DNA of 64,000 nt from Streptomyces sp. NBC_00582. Its GTDB lineage: Bacteria > Actinomycetota > Actinomycetes > Streptomycetales > Streptomycetaceae. This document shows, in pieces, positions 56,944-64,000 of this stretch. How positions within the stretch are numbered: the stretch's first letter is position 1; every line of letters starts with the position of its first letter. The stretch is from positions 5,394,001 through 5,458,000 of the forward strand of contig NZ_CP107772.1 in NCBI RefSeq assembly GCF_036345155.1. The letters run 5' to 3'. The position numbers and the translations under genes were made by a program. Under the pieces are notes generated by a model, which was given only the letters and a program-made list of their open reading frames with translations, was not told the origin of the DNA and made no database searches.

Positions 56944-57201
56944 ATGCGAACGATGAGCCGGACGGGACTGGTGAGCGCGGGGCTGGGACTGGGCGCGGTC
57001 GGCGGCTTCGTCGGCAGTCTGCTCAGGGAACGCAGCGCTCTGACAGCCGCTCGCGACGCTGCGGGCGAAGGAAGCGAGGAACAGCCTTCATGGGGCGTCG
57101 GCTTGTACCGCTCACGCTGGACAACCTTCAGGACCTTCCCAAGCGCTGCCGCTCGTGTGTCTTCTGGGAACTCGACCCCGTCAGGGGTGCGGCCGCGCTG
57201 A
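56944..57201 (+). CDS. possible small membrane protein overlapping the GNAT gene
   Basis: 85 codons from an ATG eight bases after GGGAGG. The first half encodes MSRTGLVSAGLGLGAVGGFV, a membrane-like segment, and then charged residues. The last ~37 codons overlap the GNAT gene in another frame. The ribosome site and a GATACGAT-like -10 at 56881-56888 support translation, but the overlap makes the 3' part uncertain. Confidence 0.4.
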   Translation: MRTMSRTGLVSAGLGLGAVGGFVGSLLRERSALTAARDAAGEGSEEQPSWGVGLYRSRWTTFRTFPSAAARVSSGNSTPSGVRPR

Positions 57202-57707
57202 AGGCGGGAACGGCTGCGCTGGAGAAGGAGTCCTGGATCTCCGCCGTCCTGCTGGACTGGGGATCCTGCGGCCGGGTGGTGTACGTCGACGATCGTCCCG
57301 TGGGATTCGTCCTCTACGCACCGCCCGCCTATGTGCCCCGCTCGACGGCGTTTCCCACGAGTCCCGCGGCACCGGACGCCGTGCAGCTGATGACCTCGTT
57401 CATCATGCCGGGGTACCAGGGGCAGGGGCTCGGCCGGGTGATGGTGCAGACCGTCGCGAAGGATCTGCTGAGGCGCGGCTTCAAAGCGATCGAGGCGTTC
57501 GGCGACGCGCGGTGGAAGGAACCGGGCTGTCTGCTCCCCGCCGATCATCTACTGGCCGTGGGCTTCAAGACGGTACGACCGCATCCCCGCCACCCGCGGC
57601 TGCGACTGGAGCTGCGGACCACGCTCTCCTGGAAGGAAGACGTGGAGATGGCCCTGGACCGGTTGCTGGGGGCCGTACAGAAGGAGCCGGCGCTGCGACC
57701 GCTGTAG
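57090..57707 (+). CDS. GNAT family N-acetyltransferase
   Basis: 205 residues. MGRRLVPLTLDNLQDLPKRC with CRSCVFWELDP, then the acetyl-CoA site in MPGYQGQGLGRVMVQTVAKD (Q-x-x-G-x-G/A type) and a downstream FKAIEAFGD strand. Substrate unknown. ATG 57090 follows GGAAGCGAGGAA; the long frame upstream overlaps the small membrane ORF. Convergent with trxA. Confidence 0.9.
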   Translation: MGRRLVPLTLDNLQDLPKRCRSCVFWELDPVRGAAALKAGTAALEKESWISAVLLDWGSCGRVVYVDDRPVGFVLYAPPAYVPRSTAFPTSPAAPDAVQLMTSFIMPGYQGQGLGRVMVQTVAKDLLRRGFKAIEAFGDARWKEPGCLLPADHLLAVGFKTVRPHPRHPRLRLELRTTLSWKEDVEMALDRLLGAVQKEPALRPL

Positions 57708-57717
57708 GCATGACGAA

Positions 57718-57743
57718 GGGGCCGGTCCTCGCGGACCGGCCCC
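57718..57743. terminator. bidirectional terminator, GNAT / trxA
   Basis: Perfect 11-bp stem (arm GGGGCCGGTCC) with a four-base loop between convergent genes. Confidence 0.85.
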
Positions 57744-57774
57744 ACGTCTGTTCCACGTTGCTGTTTCACGCACT

Positions 57775-57788
57775 GTTTCACGTGAAAC
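57775..57788. promoter_or_regulatory. parS: parS site downstream of trxA
   Basis: Perfect GTTTCACGTGAAAC, six bases past the trxA stop; an extra half-site GTTTCACG lies at 57763. Confidence 0.95.
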
Positions 57789-57794
57789 GGTGCG

Positions 57795-58127
57795 TCACTC
57801 GGAGATGAAGGTCTCCAGGTCGCGGACGAGCGCGGCCTTCGGCTTGGCGCCGACGATGGTCTTGGCGACCTCGCCGTCCTGGTAGACGTTCAGCGTCGGG
57901 ATCGACATGACGCCGTACTTCGCCGCCGTGTTCGGGTTCTCGTCGATGTTGAGCTTGACGATCTCGATCTTGTCGCCGTGCTCGGCGGCGATGGCCTCGA
58001 GGGACGGAGCGATCTGGCGGCACGGGCCGCACCACTCGGCCCAGAAGTCCACCAGAACGGGCTTGTCGCTCTTGAGGACGACCTCATCGAAGTCGGCGTC
58101 GGTCACATTCTTCAGGGTGCCGGCCAC
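57795..58127 (-). CDS. trxA: thioredoxin
   Basis: 110 residues with VDFWAEWCGPCRQIAPSLEA (WCGPC redox site), MSIPTLNVY cis-Pro loop. Reduces protein disulfides using TrxB. GTG 58127 after AAGGAG gives the family N-terminus (AGTLKNVTDADF); an ATG 15 bases upstream would add five residues. Second gene of trxBA, 44 bases after trxB. Confidence 0.95.
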   Translation of the reverse strand: MAGTLKNVTDADFDEVVLKSDKPVLVDFWAEWCGPCRQIAPSLEAIAAEHGDKIEIVKLNIDENPNTAAKYGVMSIPTLNVYQDGEVAKTIVGAKPKAALVRDLETFISE

Positions 58128-58171
58128 AGGGGGCTCCTTCATTCCTTGTGCGGTGGGGCGGGAGAGGGGGG

Positions 58172-59140
58172 TCAGACAGCAGTCTTCTCGGGCTCGGCCT
58201 GCTCCTCGTCCGCGAGGGCGGCGAGGAAGCGCTCGGCGTCGAGAGCGGAGGAGCAGCCGGTGCCGGCCGCGGTGATCGCCTGGCGGTAGGTGTGGTCCAC
58301 CACGTCACCAGCCGCGAAGACACCGGTCAGGTTCGTCCGGGTCGAGGGCGCGGCGACCTTGAGGTAGCCCTCCTCGTCCAGGTCGAGCTGGCCCTTGAAG
58401 AGCTCGGTGCGCGGGTCGTGGCCGATGGCGATGAACAGACCGGTGACCGCCAGGTCGGAGAGCTCTCCGGTCTTGAGGTTGCGCAGCTTCAGACCGGCCA
58501 GCTTCGGGTCGCCCTGGATCTCGGCGACCTCGCTGTCCCAGACGAACTTGATCTTCGGGTCGGCGAAGGCGCGCTCCTGCATCGCCTTGGAGGCGCGCAG
58601 GGTGTCACGGCGGTGGACGATCGTGACGGACTTGGCGAAGCGGGAGAGGAAGGTGGCTTCCTCCATCGCGGTGTCGCCGCCGCCGATCACGGCGATGTCC
58701 TGGTCCTTGAAGAAGAACCCGTCACACGTGGCACACCAGGAGACGCCGCGGCCGGAGAGGGCGTCCTCGTTCGGCAGGCCGAGCTTGCGGTGCTGGGAGC
58801 CGGTGGCGACGATGACGGCCTTGGCGTGGTGAACCGTGCCGGCCGTGTCCGTGACGGTCTTGATCTCACCGGTGAGGTCGACGGAGACGATGTCGTCCGC
58901 GATGAGCTCGGCACCGAAGCGCTCGGCCTGGGCGCGCATGTTGTCCATGAGCTCGGGGCCCATGATGCCGTCCTGGAAGCCAGGGAAGTTCTCCACCTCG
59001 GTGGTGTTCATCAGAGCACCGCCCGCGGTGACGGCGCCTTCGAACACCAGCGGCTTCAGCGACGCACGCGCGGTGTAGAGCGCGGCGGTGTAGCCGGCGG
59101 GCCCGGAGCCGATGATGATCACGTTACGGACGTCGCTCAC
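58172..59140 (-). CDS. trxB: thioredoxin reductase (NADPH)
   Basis: 322 residues. FAD site [20 protein letters not shown], redox pair in [17 protein letters not shown] site [20 protein letters not shown] and C-terminal [20 protein letters not shown]. Regenerates thioredoxin with NADPH. GTG 59140. Transcribed from a SigR-type promoter, so induced by disulfide stress. Confidence 0.97.
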   Translation of the reverse strand: MSDVRNVIIIGSGPAGYTAALYTARASLKPLVFEGAVTAGGALMNTTEVENFPGFQDGIMGPELMDNMRAQAERFGAELIADDIVSVDLTGEIKTVTDTAGTVHHAKAVIVATGSQHRKLGLPNEDALSGRGVSWCATCDGFFFKDQDIAVIGGGDTAMEEATFLSRFAKSVTIVHRRDTLRASKAMQERAFADPKIKFVWDSEVAEIQGDPKLAGLKLRNLKTGELSDLAVTGLFIAIGHDPRTELFKGQLDLDEEGYLKVAAPSTRTNLTGVFAAGDVVDHTYRQAITAAGTGCSSALDAERFLAALADEEQAEPEKTAV

Positions 59141-59209
59141 GGCTTAGTTCCTCGTCTCTGGTCTGCGTCGTTCGACCGGTGGGAGCTGCTCTGAACTCTC
59201 ACCCCACCC

Positions 59210-59236
59210 AACGGATCCTAAGGGGCGCGCATTCCC
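59210..59236 (-). promoter_or_regulatory. SigR-type promoter of trxBA
   Basis: Minus-strand GGGAAT (59236-59231), exactly 18 bases, then GTT (59212-59210), the consensus for the disulfide-stress sigma factor SigR. The known Streptomyces trxBA operon is a SigR target. Confidence 0.85.
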
Positions 59237-59306
59237 GGTGTGTCCGGGCACACGGAGTAAGGACCCCTTGGGGAGAACAGCCGAGGACGGAGCCGCAGGT
59301 GGGCCG

Positions 59307-60182
59307 TCAGTGACGGGTGAAGGAGTCCTTGAGAAGGATCTTGGCCGGGCCCGACGAGGGATGCGTGACGCAGGTCCTGTCCATGAGGTAGGCGTCGACC
59401 TTGGTGCTGTCGGAGGTGTCGGGCAGCACGACGAGAAGCGCGTCCGTGCTCTTGTAGACGCCTTCCTCGGTGGCGAGGGCGGCGTCGGTGCGGCCGATGC
59501 CCTTCTGGACGCAGTCGGGGACCGTGGGCTCCTTGAAGACCTTGGTGCTCGGGCTGCCGCTGACACCGTCGATGCCGACGCTGTTCGGCGCCTTCGATCC
59601 CTGGGCCTCGCCGAGGAGCTCCGTGACCCTCTGCTCCAGGGTGCCCTGGGCGAAGGTGTCCGAGGCGGTGGAGTGCGCCTGCGGGGAGCTACCCGGTTCC
59701 CCGTCTCCCGTCAGGGACGACATCAGGACGCCCCCGAGCCCCAGGGCGGCGGCACCGAGGACGGCGCCCAGGACGGCGATCCTTCGGCGCCCGCCCCGCT
59801 TGCCGCTCTTGCGGCCCGGACCGGTGGTGGAGGTGCGGGCATGTCCCGAGGGGCGGTCCGTGGCGGTCGCTGTTTCACGTGAAACATGGGCTGCCGTGGA
59901 GGCACCGCGGGACACCGTGCCTCCGACGGCTGCGGCGTCGCGCTCGGCGGCGAGGGCGCCCTCGATGCGGTGGGCTATGTCGTCCGGCATCGGAGGCGCT
60001 TCGGGGAACGTGCCGAGCAGATCGCGGATCTCCTCGAGTGACGCGTGGACGTCGGCGCAGAGTGCGCAGCCGTCGAGGTGCCGGCGTACATCGGCGCTGC
60101 GGGAAGGGGCGAGCAGGCCCTCGGTGAGGTCGGAGATCTCCGCGACGTCCGGGTGTCCGGTCGTGTCCGTCGTCGATGTCAC
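59307..60182 (-). CDS. zinc-finger anti-sigma factor, partner of SigM
   Basis: 291 residues. N-terminal ZAS-like domain with RRHLDGCALCADVHASLEE (H-x3-C-x2-C), one membrane segment (about 135-158, IAVLGAVLGAAALGLGGVLM) and an extracytoplasmic domain with two Cys (PDCVQKGIG, DRTCVTHPS) that could sense envelope or redox state. GTG 60182 overlaps the sigM stop by four bases, so it is coupled and almost surely sequesters SigM at the membrane. A parS lies in its coding sequence. Confidence 0.85.
   Translation of the reverse strand: MTSTTDTTGHPDVAEISDLTEGLLAPSRSADVRRHLDGCALCADVHASLEEIRDLLGTFPEAPPMPDDIAHRIEGALAAERDAAAVGGTVSRGASTAAHVSRETATATDRPSGHARTSTTGPGRKSGKRGGRRRIAVLGAVLGAAALGLGGVLMSSLTGDGEPGSSPQAHSTASDTFAQGTLEQRVTELLGEAQGSKAPNSVGIDGVSGSPSTKVFKEPTVPDCVQKGIGRTDAALATEEGVYKSTDALLVVLPDTSDSTKVDAYLMDRTCVTHPSSGPAKILLKDSFTRH
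59872..59885. promoter_or_regulatory. parS: parS site inside the anti-sigma gene
   Basis: Perfect GTTTCACGTGAAAC encoding part of HVSRETATA in the cytoplasmic linker. Confidence 0.95.
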
Positions 60183-60904
60183 GCTCGCCCACCTCCGCCC
60201 TTCACCGCTGTTGAATCCCCTGACCCGGCACCGCCCGACCCGTCGTCGGGAGGGTCCGCTGCCGGTGGGACGGATGTCCCCTGCGCCCGGTTCCGTCCAC
60301 CGCCGCTTTCCTCGGCGTCCCCGGTGTTCTCCGGTCGCAGATGGGTGAGCAGGGGCAGGAGCCTGGCTCTGCCCCGGGCACAGCGGCTCTTCACCGTCCC
60401 GGTCGGCACATCGAGGACGCGGGCGGCTTCGGCGACGGGGTACCCCTGCATGTCGACCAGGACGAGCGCCGCTCGCTGGTCGGGCGGGAGGGTGCCGAGG
60501 GCTTCGAGGAGCTGGCGGTGCACGTCCTTGCGTTCCGCGGGGGCGGCGGCCGACTCATGGGGTTCGAGCAGGTGCTCCAGACGCTCGGTGTCGTCGACCG
60601 GCGAGGTCTTGCGGGAGGCCGCCTTGCGGGCCCGGTCCAGACAGGCGTTCACGGTGATGCGGTGCAGCCAGGTCGTGACGGCGGACTGGCCGCGGAAGGT
60701 GTGGGCGGCGCGGTAGGCCGACACCAGGGCGTCCTGGACGGCGTCAGCGGCCTCCTCGCGGTCCCCCAGCGTCCGCAGGGCAACCGCCCAGAGCCGATCC
60801 CGGTGGCGCCGTACAAGCTCACCGAAGGCGTCGGGGTCGCCCTCCACATGCCGGGCGAGGAGGTCCTGGTCGCTCGCCGCGTCGTAGCCGCCGCTTTGCG
60901 CCAT
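60179..60904 (-). CDS. sigM: ECF RNA polymerase sigma factor SigM
   Basis: 241 residues. Region 2: DAFGELVRRHRDRLWAVALR and DREEAADAVQDALVSAYRAA; region 4: LPPDQRAALVLVDMQGYPVA, EAARVLDVPTGTVKSRCARG. A Gly/Ser/Pro-rich C-terminal tail (about 55 residues) is extra. The order murJ - pseudokinase - sigM - anti-sigma, next to trxBA, matches the actinobacterial SigM locus. Expected to control envelope or osmotic stress genes. Confidence 0.92.
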   Translation of the reverse strand: MAQSGGYDAASDQDLLARHVEGDPDAFGELVRRHRDRLWAVALRTLGDREEAADAVQDALVSAYRAAHTFRGQSAVTTWLHRITVNACLDRARKAASRKTSPVDDTERLEHLLEPHESAAAPAERKDVHRQLLEALGTLPPDQRAALVLVDMQGYPVAEAARVLDVPTGTVKSRCARGRARLLPLLTHLRPENTGDAEESGGGRNRAQGTSVPPAADPPDDGSGGAGSGDSTAVKGGGGRA

Positions 60905-60931
60905 CGGACCCCCTTCCTCTCCGGTGAGTCA

Positions 60932-62647
60932 TCACCCCGTGAACTTCACGTCGGTGATGGCCTGCTTGTAGCCGTCCCCGCTGTAGGCGTCCGTCCCCGA
61001 GTACGGGGCCGCCGTGATCCATACGAGAACGTACCGCGTCTTCACCGGCGTCTTGGCGGAGATCTCCAACTCCTTGCCGGTGGTCTTGGCGTCGGCGATC
61101 TTCGTCATGGAGCTGAGCGACGCCGACGACGAGAGGGAATCGGCCGCGTACAGCGTGGCGGCCGTGTAGTTCCCGCCGTAGAGGAGCCCTATCGAAGCGG
61201 CCGACAGACTCTGCTCGGACCCCAGGTCGTAGACGATGCCCACGCCCTGCTTGTACGGGGCGAGCACGGGTCCTCCGGTGAAGGACTTGGACCGCCAGTA
61301 CGTGGAGCTGTCGTTGTCGTAGGTCAGCTTCACGTCCTGGGGGTGCTGGGCCGCCCCGTCGGGGTAGTACTCGGCGGCGCCATGGATCTTCAGCGTGATG
61401 ACCGGCTTCGGCGACGCGCTGTTCTTGTCACCGTCGTCCGTCGTCTGGGTCTTCTTGGTGTCGTCGGACTTGTCCTGGTTCATCAGGACGTCCGCCAGCT
61501 GCCAGCTGCCCAGGCCGAGCGCGGCGATCAGCAGGGCCGAGACCGCCCACTTCAGCACCCGCCCGGTGCGGCTCTGCAGCGGGGGCGGCGGGGTCGGGAC
61601 CGGCTGGGTGGCGCCCGGGTGGGGCGCGGGGCGGCCGTAGGTGCCCTGCTGGTACGTCGTGCGCTGGTACTCCGGCGGCGCGGTGAACACGGGCTCCGGC
61701 GGGCGGATGCGGGGCATCTCCCCGATCGCCTTCACCAGCTCCTCGGGAGTGGTGCACGCGGCCTCGTGCCGGGACGCCGTCGCCCCGTCGTTGGCCAGCG
61801 CCCGCATGGCCAGCTCGGACAGCCCCCGGTGGACGCCGGCGCGGACCTGGTCGGGTGCGATCAGACCGACGTCCTTCGGCAGCCCGGACAGACCGTAGGC
61901 GTCGTTCTCGTACGGCCAGCGCTGGGTGAGCGCCGTGTAGAGCAGGGCGCCGATCGCCTCCGTGTCGGTGCGCTGCGGGGTGTCCGAGGTGATGCCGCGC
62001 AGAGCGGCGTTCACCGCGAGCCCGCGGATGCGCCACTGGCCGGTGGAGGTGCGCAGCACGGCGTTGGGGTTCAGCCGCAGATGTGACAGCCCCTCGCGGT
62101 GCGCCGCCGCCATCGCCGAGGAGATCTGACTGACCATCTGGTACGCGTCGTGCGGCTCCAGCGGGCCGGACGCGAGCAGCGTCGTCAGTTCGGTCGCGTC
62201 GGGCAGCCATTCGTGGACGACGTAGACGAGGTCGTTCTCCTCGACGGCGTCCAGGACCTGCACGAAGCGAGGGTCGCCGAGCAGCGCCGAGGAACGGGCC
62301 GCGGCCAGCACCGAGCGCGCCCGGGCGTGGTCCGCGGGCAGTACGTGCACCCCCACGGCACGGCGGAGTTTCTCGTCCACCGCACGCCAACTGCTGAAAC
62401 CGTCCAGACGGGTGACGCACTCCTCGAGGCGGTACCGTCTGGCGAGTTTGTGGCCGCTGTGCAGTTCAGGCGGTGAGGCCTTCCCGGGATGTTCTGTCCC
62501 GCCACTCCCCTGTGCCTCGTCGCTGTCCGTGTCCCGCTCCCGGTTCTTGGCCACCCCGTCGGCCGTGGACTGGTCCGCCTGTGCGGTCAGCGGCTCGTCG
62601 CCGCTGTTGTCTGCCACGTCGACGGCAGCCGTACTCCGTTCCGCCAC
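60932..62647 (-). CDS. pseudokinase membrane protein (MviN-associated)
   Basis: 571 residues. Kinase-like fold (about 80-330), but the catalytic motifs are lost: the HRD place reads LSHLRLNPNAVLRT and the DFG place reads IRGLAVNAAL. A Pro/Thr linker with TQPVPTPPPPLQSR, a membrane segment (about 398-418, AVSALLIAALGLGSWQL) and an extracytoplasmic β-sandwich-like domain (LTYDNDSSTYWRSKSF) follow. In mycobacteria this module is fused to MviN/MurJ and binds FhaA after PknB phosphorylation; here it is a separate gene next to murJ. GTG 62647 after AGGAACG. Confidence 0.88.
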   Translation of the reverse strand: MAERSTAAVDVADNSGDEPLTAQADQSTADGVAKNRERDTDSDEAQGSGGTEHPGKASPPELHSGHKLARRYRLEECVTRLDGFSSWRAVDEKLRRAVGVHVLPADHARARSVLAAARSSALLGDPRFVQVLDAVEENDLVYVVHEWLPDATELTTLLASGPLEPHDAYQMVSQISSAMAAAHREGLSHLRLNPNAVLRTSTGQWRIRGLAVNAALRGITSDTPQRTDTEAIGALLYTALTQRWPYENDAYGLSGLPKDVGLIAPDQVRAGVHRGLSELAMRALANDGATASRHEAACTTPEELVKAIGEMPRIRPPEPVFTAPPEYQRTTYQQGTYGRPAPHPGATQPVPTPPPPLQSRTGRVLKWAVSALLIAALGLGSWQLADVLMNQDKSDDTKKTQTTDDGDKNSASPKPVITLKIHGAAEYYPDGAAQHPQDVKLTYDNDSSTYWRSKSFTGGPVLAPYKQGVGIVYDLGSEQSLSAASIGLLYGGNYTAATLYAADSLSSSASLSSMTKIADAKTTGKELEISAKTPVKTRYVLVWITAAPYSGTDAYSGDGYKQAITDVKFTG

Positions 62648-62784
62648 CGTCGTTCCTGCCTCCCCATCCCATGCGCGCCGCCGACCTCGTGCGCGCCGTC
62701 CGACGCCGGATCCAATTGTGCCCACAGTCCGCCGCTATGCACGACACGCGGCGGCCAACGATGGTTGTGCGACTACCCCCTCGT

Positions 62785-64000
62785 TCAGCGCCCCAGGCGC
62801 CCGCGGACCATGCCGACGAGGGAGTTGAGCTCCTCGATGCGCATGCGGCGGGCGGCGACGAAGAAGATGCCGAGCAGCAGCGCTCCGCCGACCAGCAGGG
62901 CGGCGAGCGAGCCGAGGACGCCCTGGCCCAGGGTCTGGGCGATGCCGTAGCAGGCCGCGCCGGCGATCAGGGCCGCCGGCACGGAGGCGATGCACAGTCT
63001 GGCGTACGTGCGCAGGACGTGGGAGCCGTCGAGATCTCCGCCGAGCCGCTTGCGCAGCCGGTTCCAGGCGACGCCGACACCGATCGCGTAGGCCAGGCCG
63101 TACGCGGCGGCCATGCCCGCGACCGCCCAGCGGGCCGGCAGGACGAAGTAACAGACCGCCGAGGCGCTCGCGTTGACCGCGGCCACGATGACGGTGTTGT
63201 AGAAGGGGGTGCGGGTGTCCTCGTAGGCGTAGAAGGCGCGCAGGACGACGTACTGCACCGAGTAGGGGATCAGGCCGAGGCCGAAGGCCATCAGCATGAA
63301 GCCCATGTTGGTGGCCTCGCCGGTGCCGGAGGAGCCGAAGATCAGGGTGCACATCGGGATGCCGAGTGCGAGGAAGCCGAACGCGATCGGCACGATCGCG
63401 ACGGCCGTGGTGCGCAGGCCCTGCGAGATGTCGTCGCGGACCGCGCCGCCGTCGCCCTCGGCCGCCGAGCGGGAGATGCGCGGCAGCAGGGCGGCCATCA
63501 GCGAGACGGTGATGATGGCCTGCGGCAAGCCCCAGATGAGCTGGGCGTTGGCGTAGGCGGCGAAGCCGGTGCCGTCGACGGGCGAGGCCTTGCCGGCCGC
63601 GGTCGACAGCTGGGAGACGACGATCGCGCCGGCCTGGTTGGCGAGGACGAACAGGAACGTCCACTTGGCGAGCGTCACGGCCTTGCCGAGCCCGTGGCCG
63701 CGCCAGTCGAAGCGCAGCCGCAGCCGGAAGCCGGTCTCCCGCAGGTAGGGGATCATCGCGAGCGCCTGCACGACCAGGCCCAGCAGGACGCCGATGCCGA
63801 GGAGCCGCTGGCCCTCCGGCGGGATGGTCGTGACCTTCATGCCGGAGTCGGCGGCGGTGCCGTAGACCCAGATGAAGGTGCCCAGCGTCACGATGATGAC
63901 GATGTTGTTCAGGACCGGCGTCCACATCATCGCGCCGAACTTGCCGCGCGCGTTGAGGATCTGACCCATCACGACGTGGACGCCCATGAAGAAGATCGAG
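62785..64000 (-). CDS. murJ: lipid II flippase MurJ (MviN), 3' part
   Basis: About 405 C-terminal residues visible; the gene begins beyond the right edge. Many membrane segments; MOP-superfamily features WTFLFVLANQAGAIVVSQLS, NAQLIWGLPQAIITVSLMAA, PRISRSAAEGD and FYAYEDTRTPFYNTVIVAAVN. It flips the peptidoglycan precursor lipid II. Ends RMRIEELNSLVGMVRGRLGR. The pseudokinase gene follows after 137 bases. Confidence 0.93.
   Translation of the reverse strand, partial: SIFFMGVHVVMGQILNARGKFGAMMWTPVLNNIVIIVTLGTFIWVYGTAADSGMKVTTIPPEGQRLLGIGVLLGLVVQALAMIPYLRETGFRLRLRFDWRGHGLGKAVTLAKWTFLFVLANQAGAIVVSQLSTAAGKASPVDGTGFAAYANAQLIWGLPQAIITVSLMAALLPRISRSAAEGDGGAVRDDISQGLRTTAVAIVPIAFGFLALGIPMCTLIFGSSGTGEATNMGFMLMAFGLGLIPYSVQYVVLRAFYAYEDTRTPFYNTVIVAAVNASASAVCYFVLPARWAVAGMAAAYGLAYAIGVGVAWNRLRKRLGGDLDGSHVLRTYARLCIASVPAALIAGAACYGIAQTLGQGVLGSLAALLVGGALLLGIFFVAARRMRIEELNSLVGMVRGRLGR

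Overview
The window is high-GC actinobacterial DNA and almost certainly comes from the core of a Streptomyces chromosome. The evidence is the gene order gyrA-gyrB-recF-gnd-dnaN-oriC-dnaA-rpmH-rnpA-yidD-yidC-jag-rsmG-parA-parB, a Streptomyces-type DnaA with a very long domain II, an origin with roughly twenty DnaA boxes, parS sites of the form GTTTCACGTGAAAC, frequent GTG starts and four-base start/stop overlaps, and Streptomyces families (CrgA, class E sortases, DLW-39, DUF5324, DUF6344).

Left part (1-8.4 kb): the 5' end of a DUF5819 membrane protein gene on the minus strand, then a translationally coupled phenylacetyl-CoA epoxidase operon (paaABCDE) behind a PaaR-like operator. Next come an acyl-CoA dehydrogenase behind a KstR-like operator, a rhodanese protein, a J-domain-like protein, a DUF2252 protein and tRNA-Leu(CAG).

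Cell-wall and Ser/Thr signalling block (8.5-21.8 kb): fhaA, fhaB, pstP, ftsW, pbpA and pknB form the conserved actinobacterial growth and division cluster. On the other strand lie three class E sortases, a glutamine amidotransferase (TrpG/PabA type), a 53-residue membrane protein and a DUF881 protein. crgA closes the block on the plus strand. A 99-bp palindromic, MITE-like element sits exactly at the end of the third sortase gene.

Middle (21.8-37.6 kb): a rhomboid protease, a cyclophilin, DUF5324, tRNA-Ala, an HTH regulator with a dyad in front of it, a second membrane Ser/Thr kinase, a secreted membrane-anchored protein, a DLW-39 peptide, a DUF6344 protein with five-residue periodicity, a family 2 glycosyltransferase, a repeat-rich unknown protein, a 47-residue peptide, and a 1489-residue XRE/nSTAND-type NTPase/two-propeller WD40 protein. 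tRNA-Ile ends this stretch. It is the least conserved-looking part of the window and is rich in 15- and 18-bp tandem repeats.

Replication and segregation block (37.7-56.8 kb): DUF3566, gyrA, gyrB, a DUF721 protein, recF, gnd and dnaN all point away from oriC on the minus strand. oriC (about 47.6-48.5 kb) follows, then dnaA. rpmH, rnpA, yidD, yidC, jag, rsmG, parA and parB are on the plus strand. The parS sites cluster from 54.4 to 59.9 kb, with outliers at 8.2 kb and (one mismatch) 20.4 kb.

Right end (56.8-64 kb): a small membrane-protein ORF overlapping a GNAT acetyltransferase gene, the trxB-trxA operon with a textbook SigR promoter, and murJ - pseudokinase - sigM - zinc anti-sigma on the minus strand. 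The FhaA/PknB module and the MurJ/pseudokinase module are known to interact in mycobacteria and both lie in this window. Coordinates of starts were chosen by ribosome-binding sites, coupling overlaps and known family N-termini. No database search was possible.
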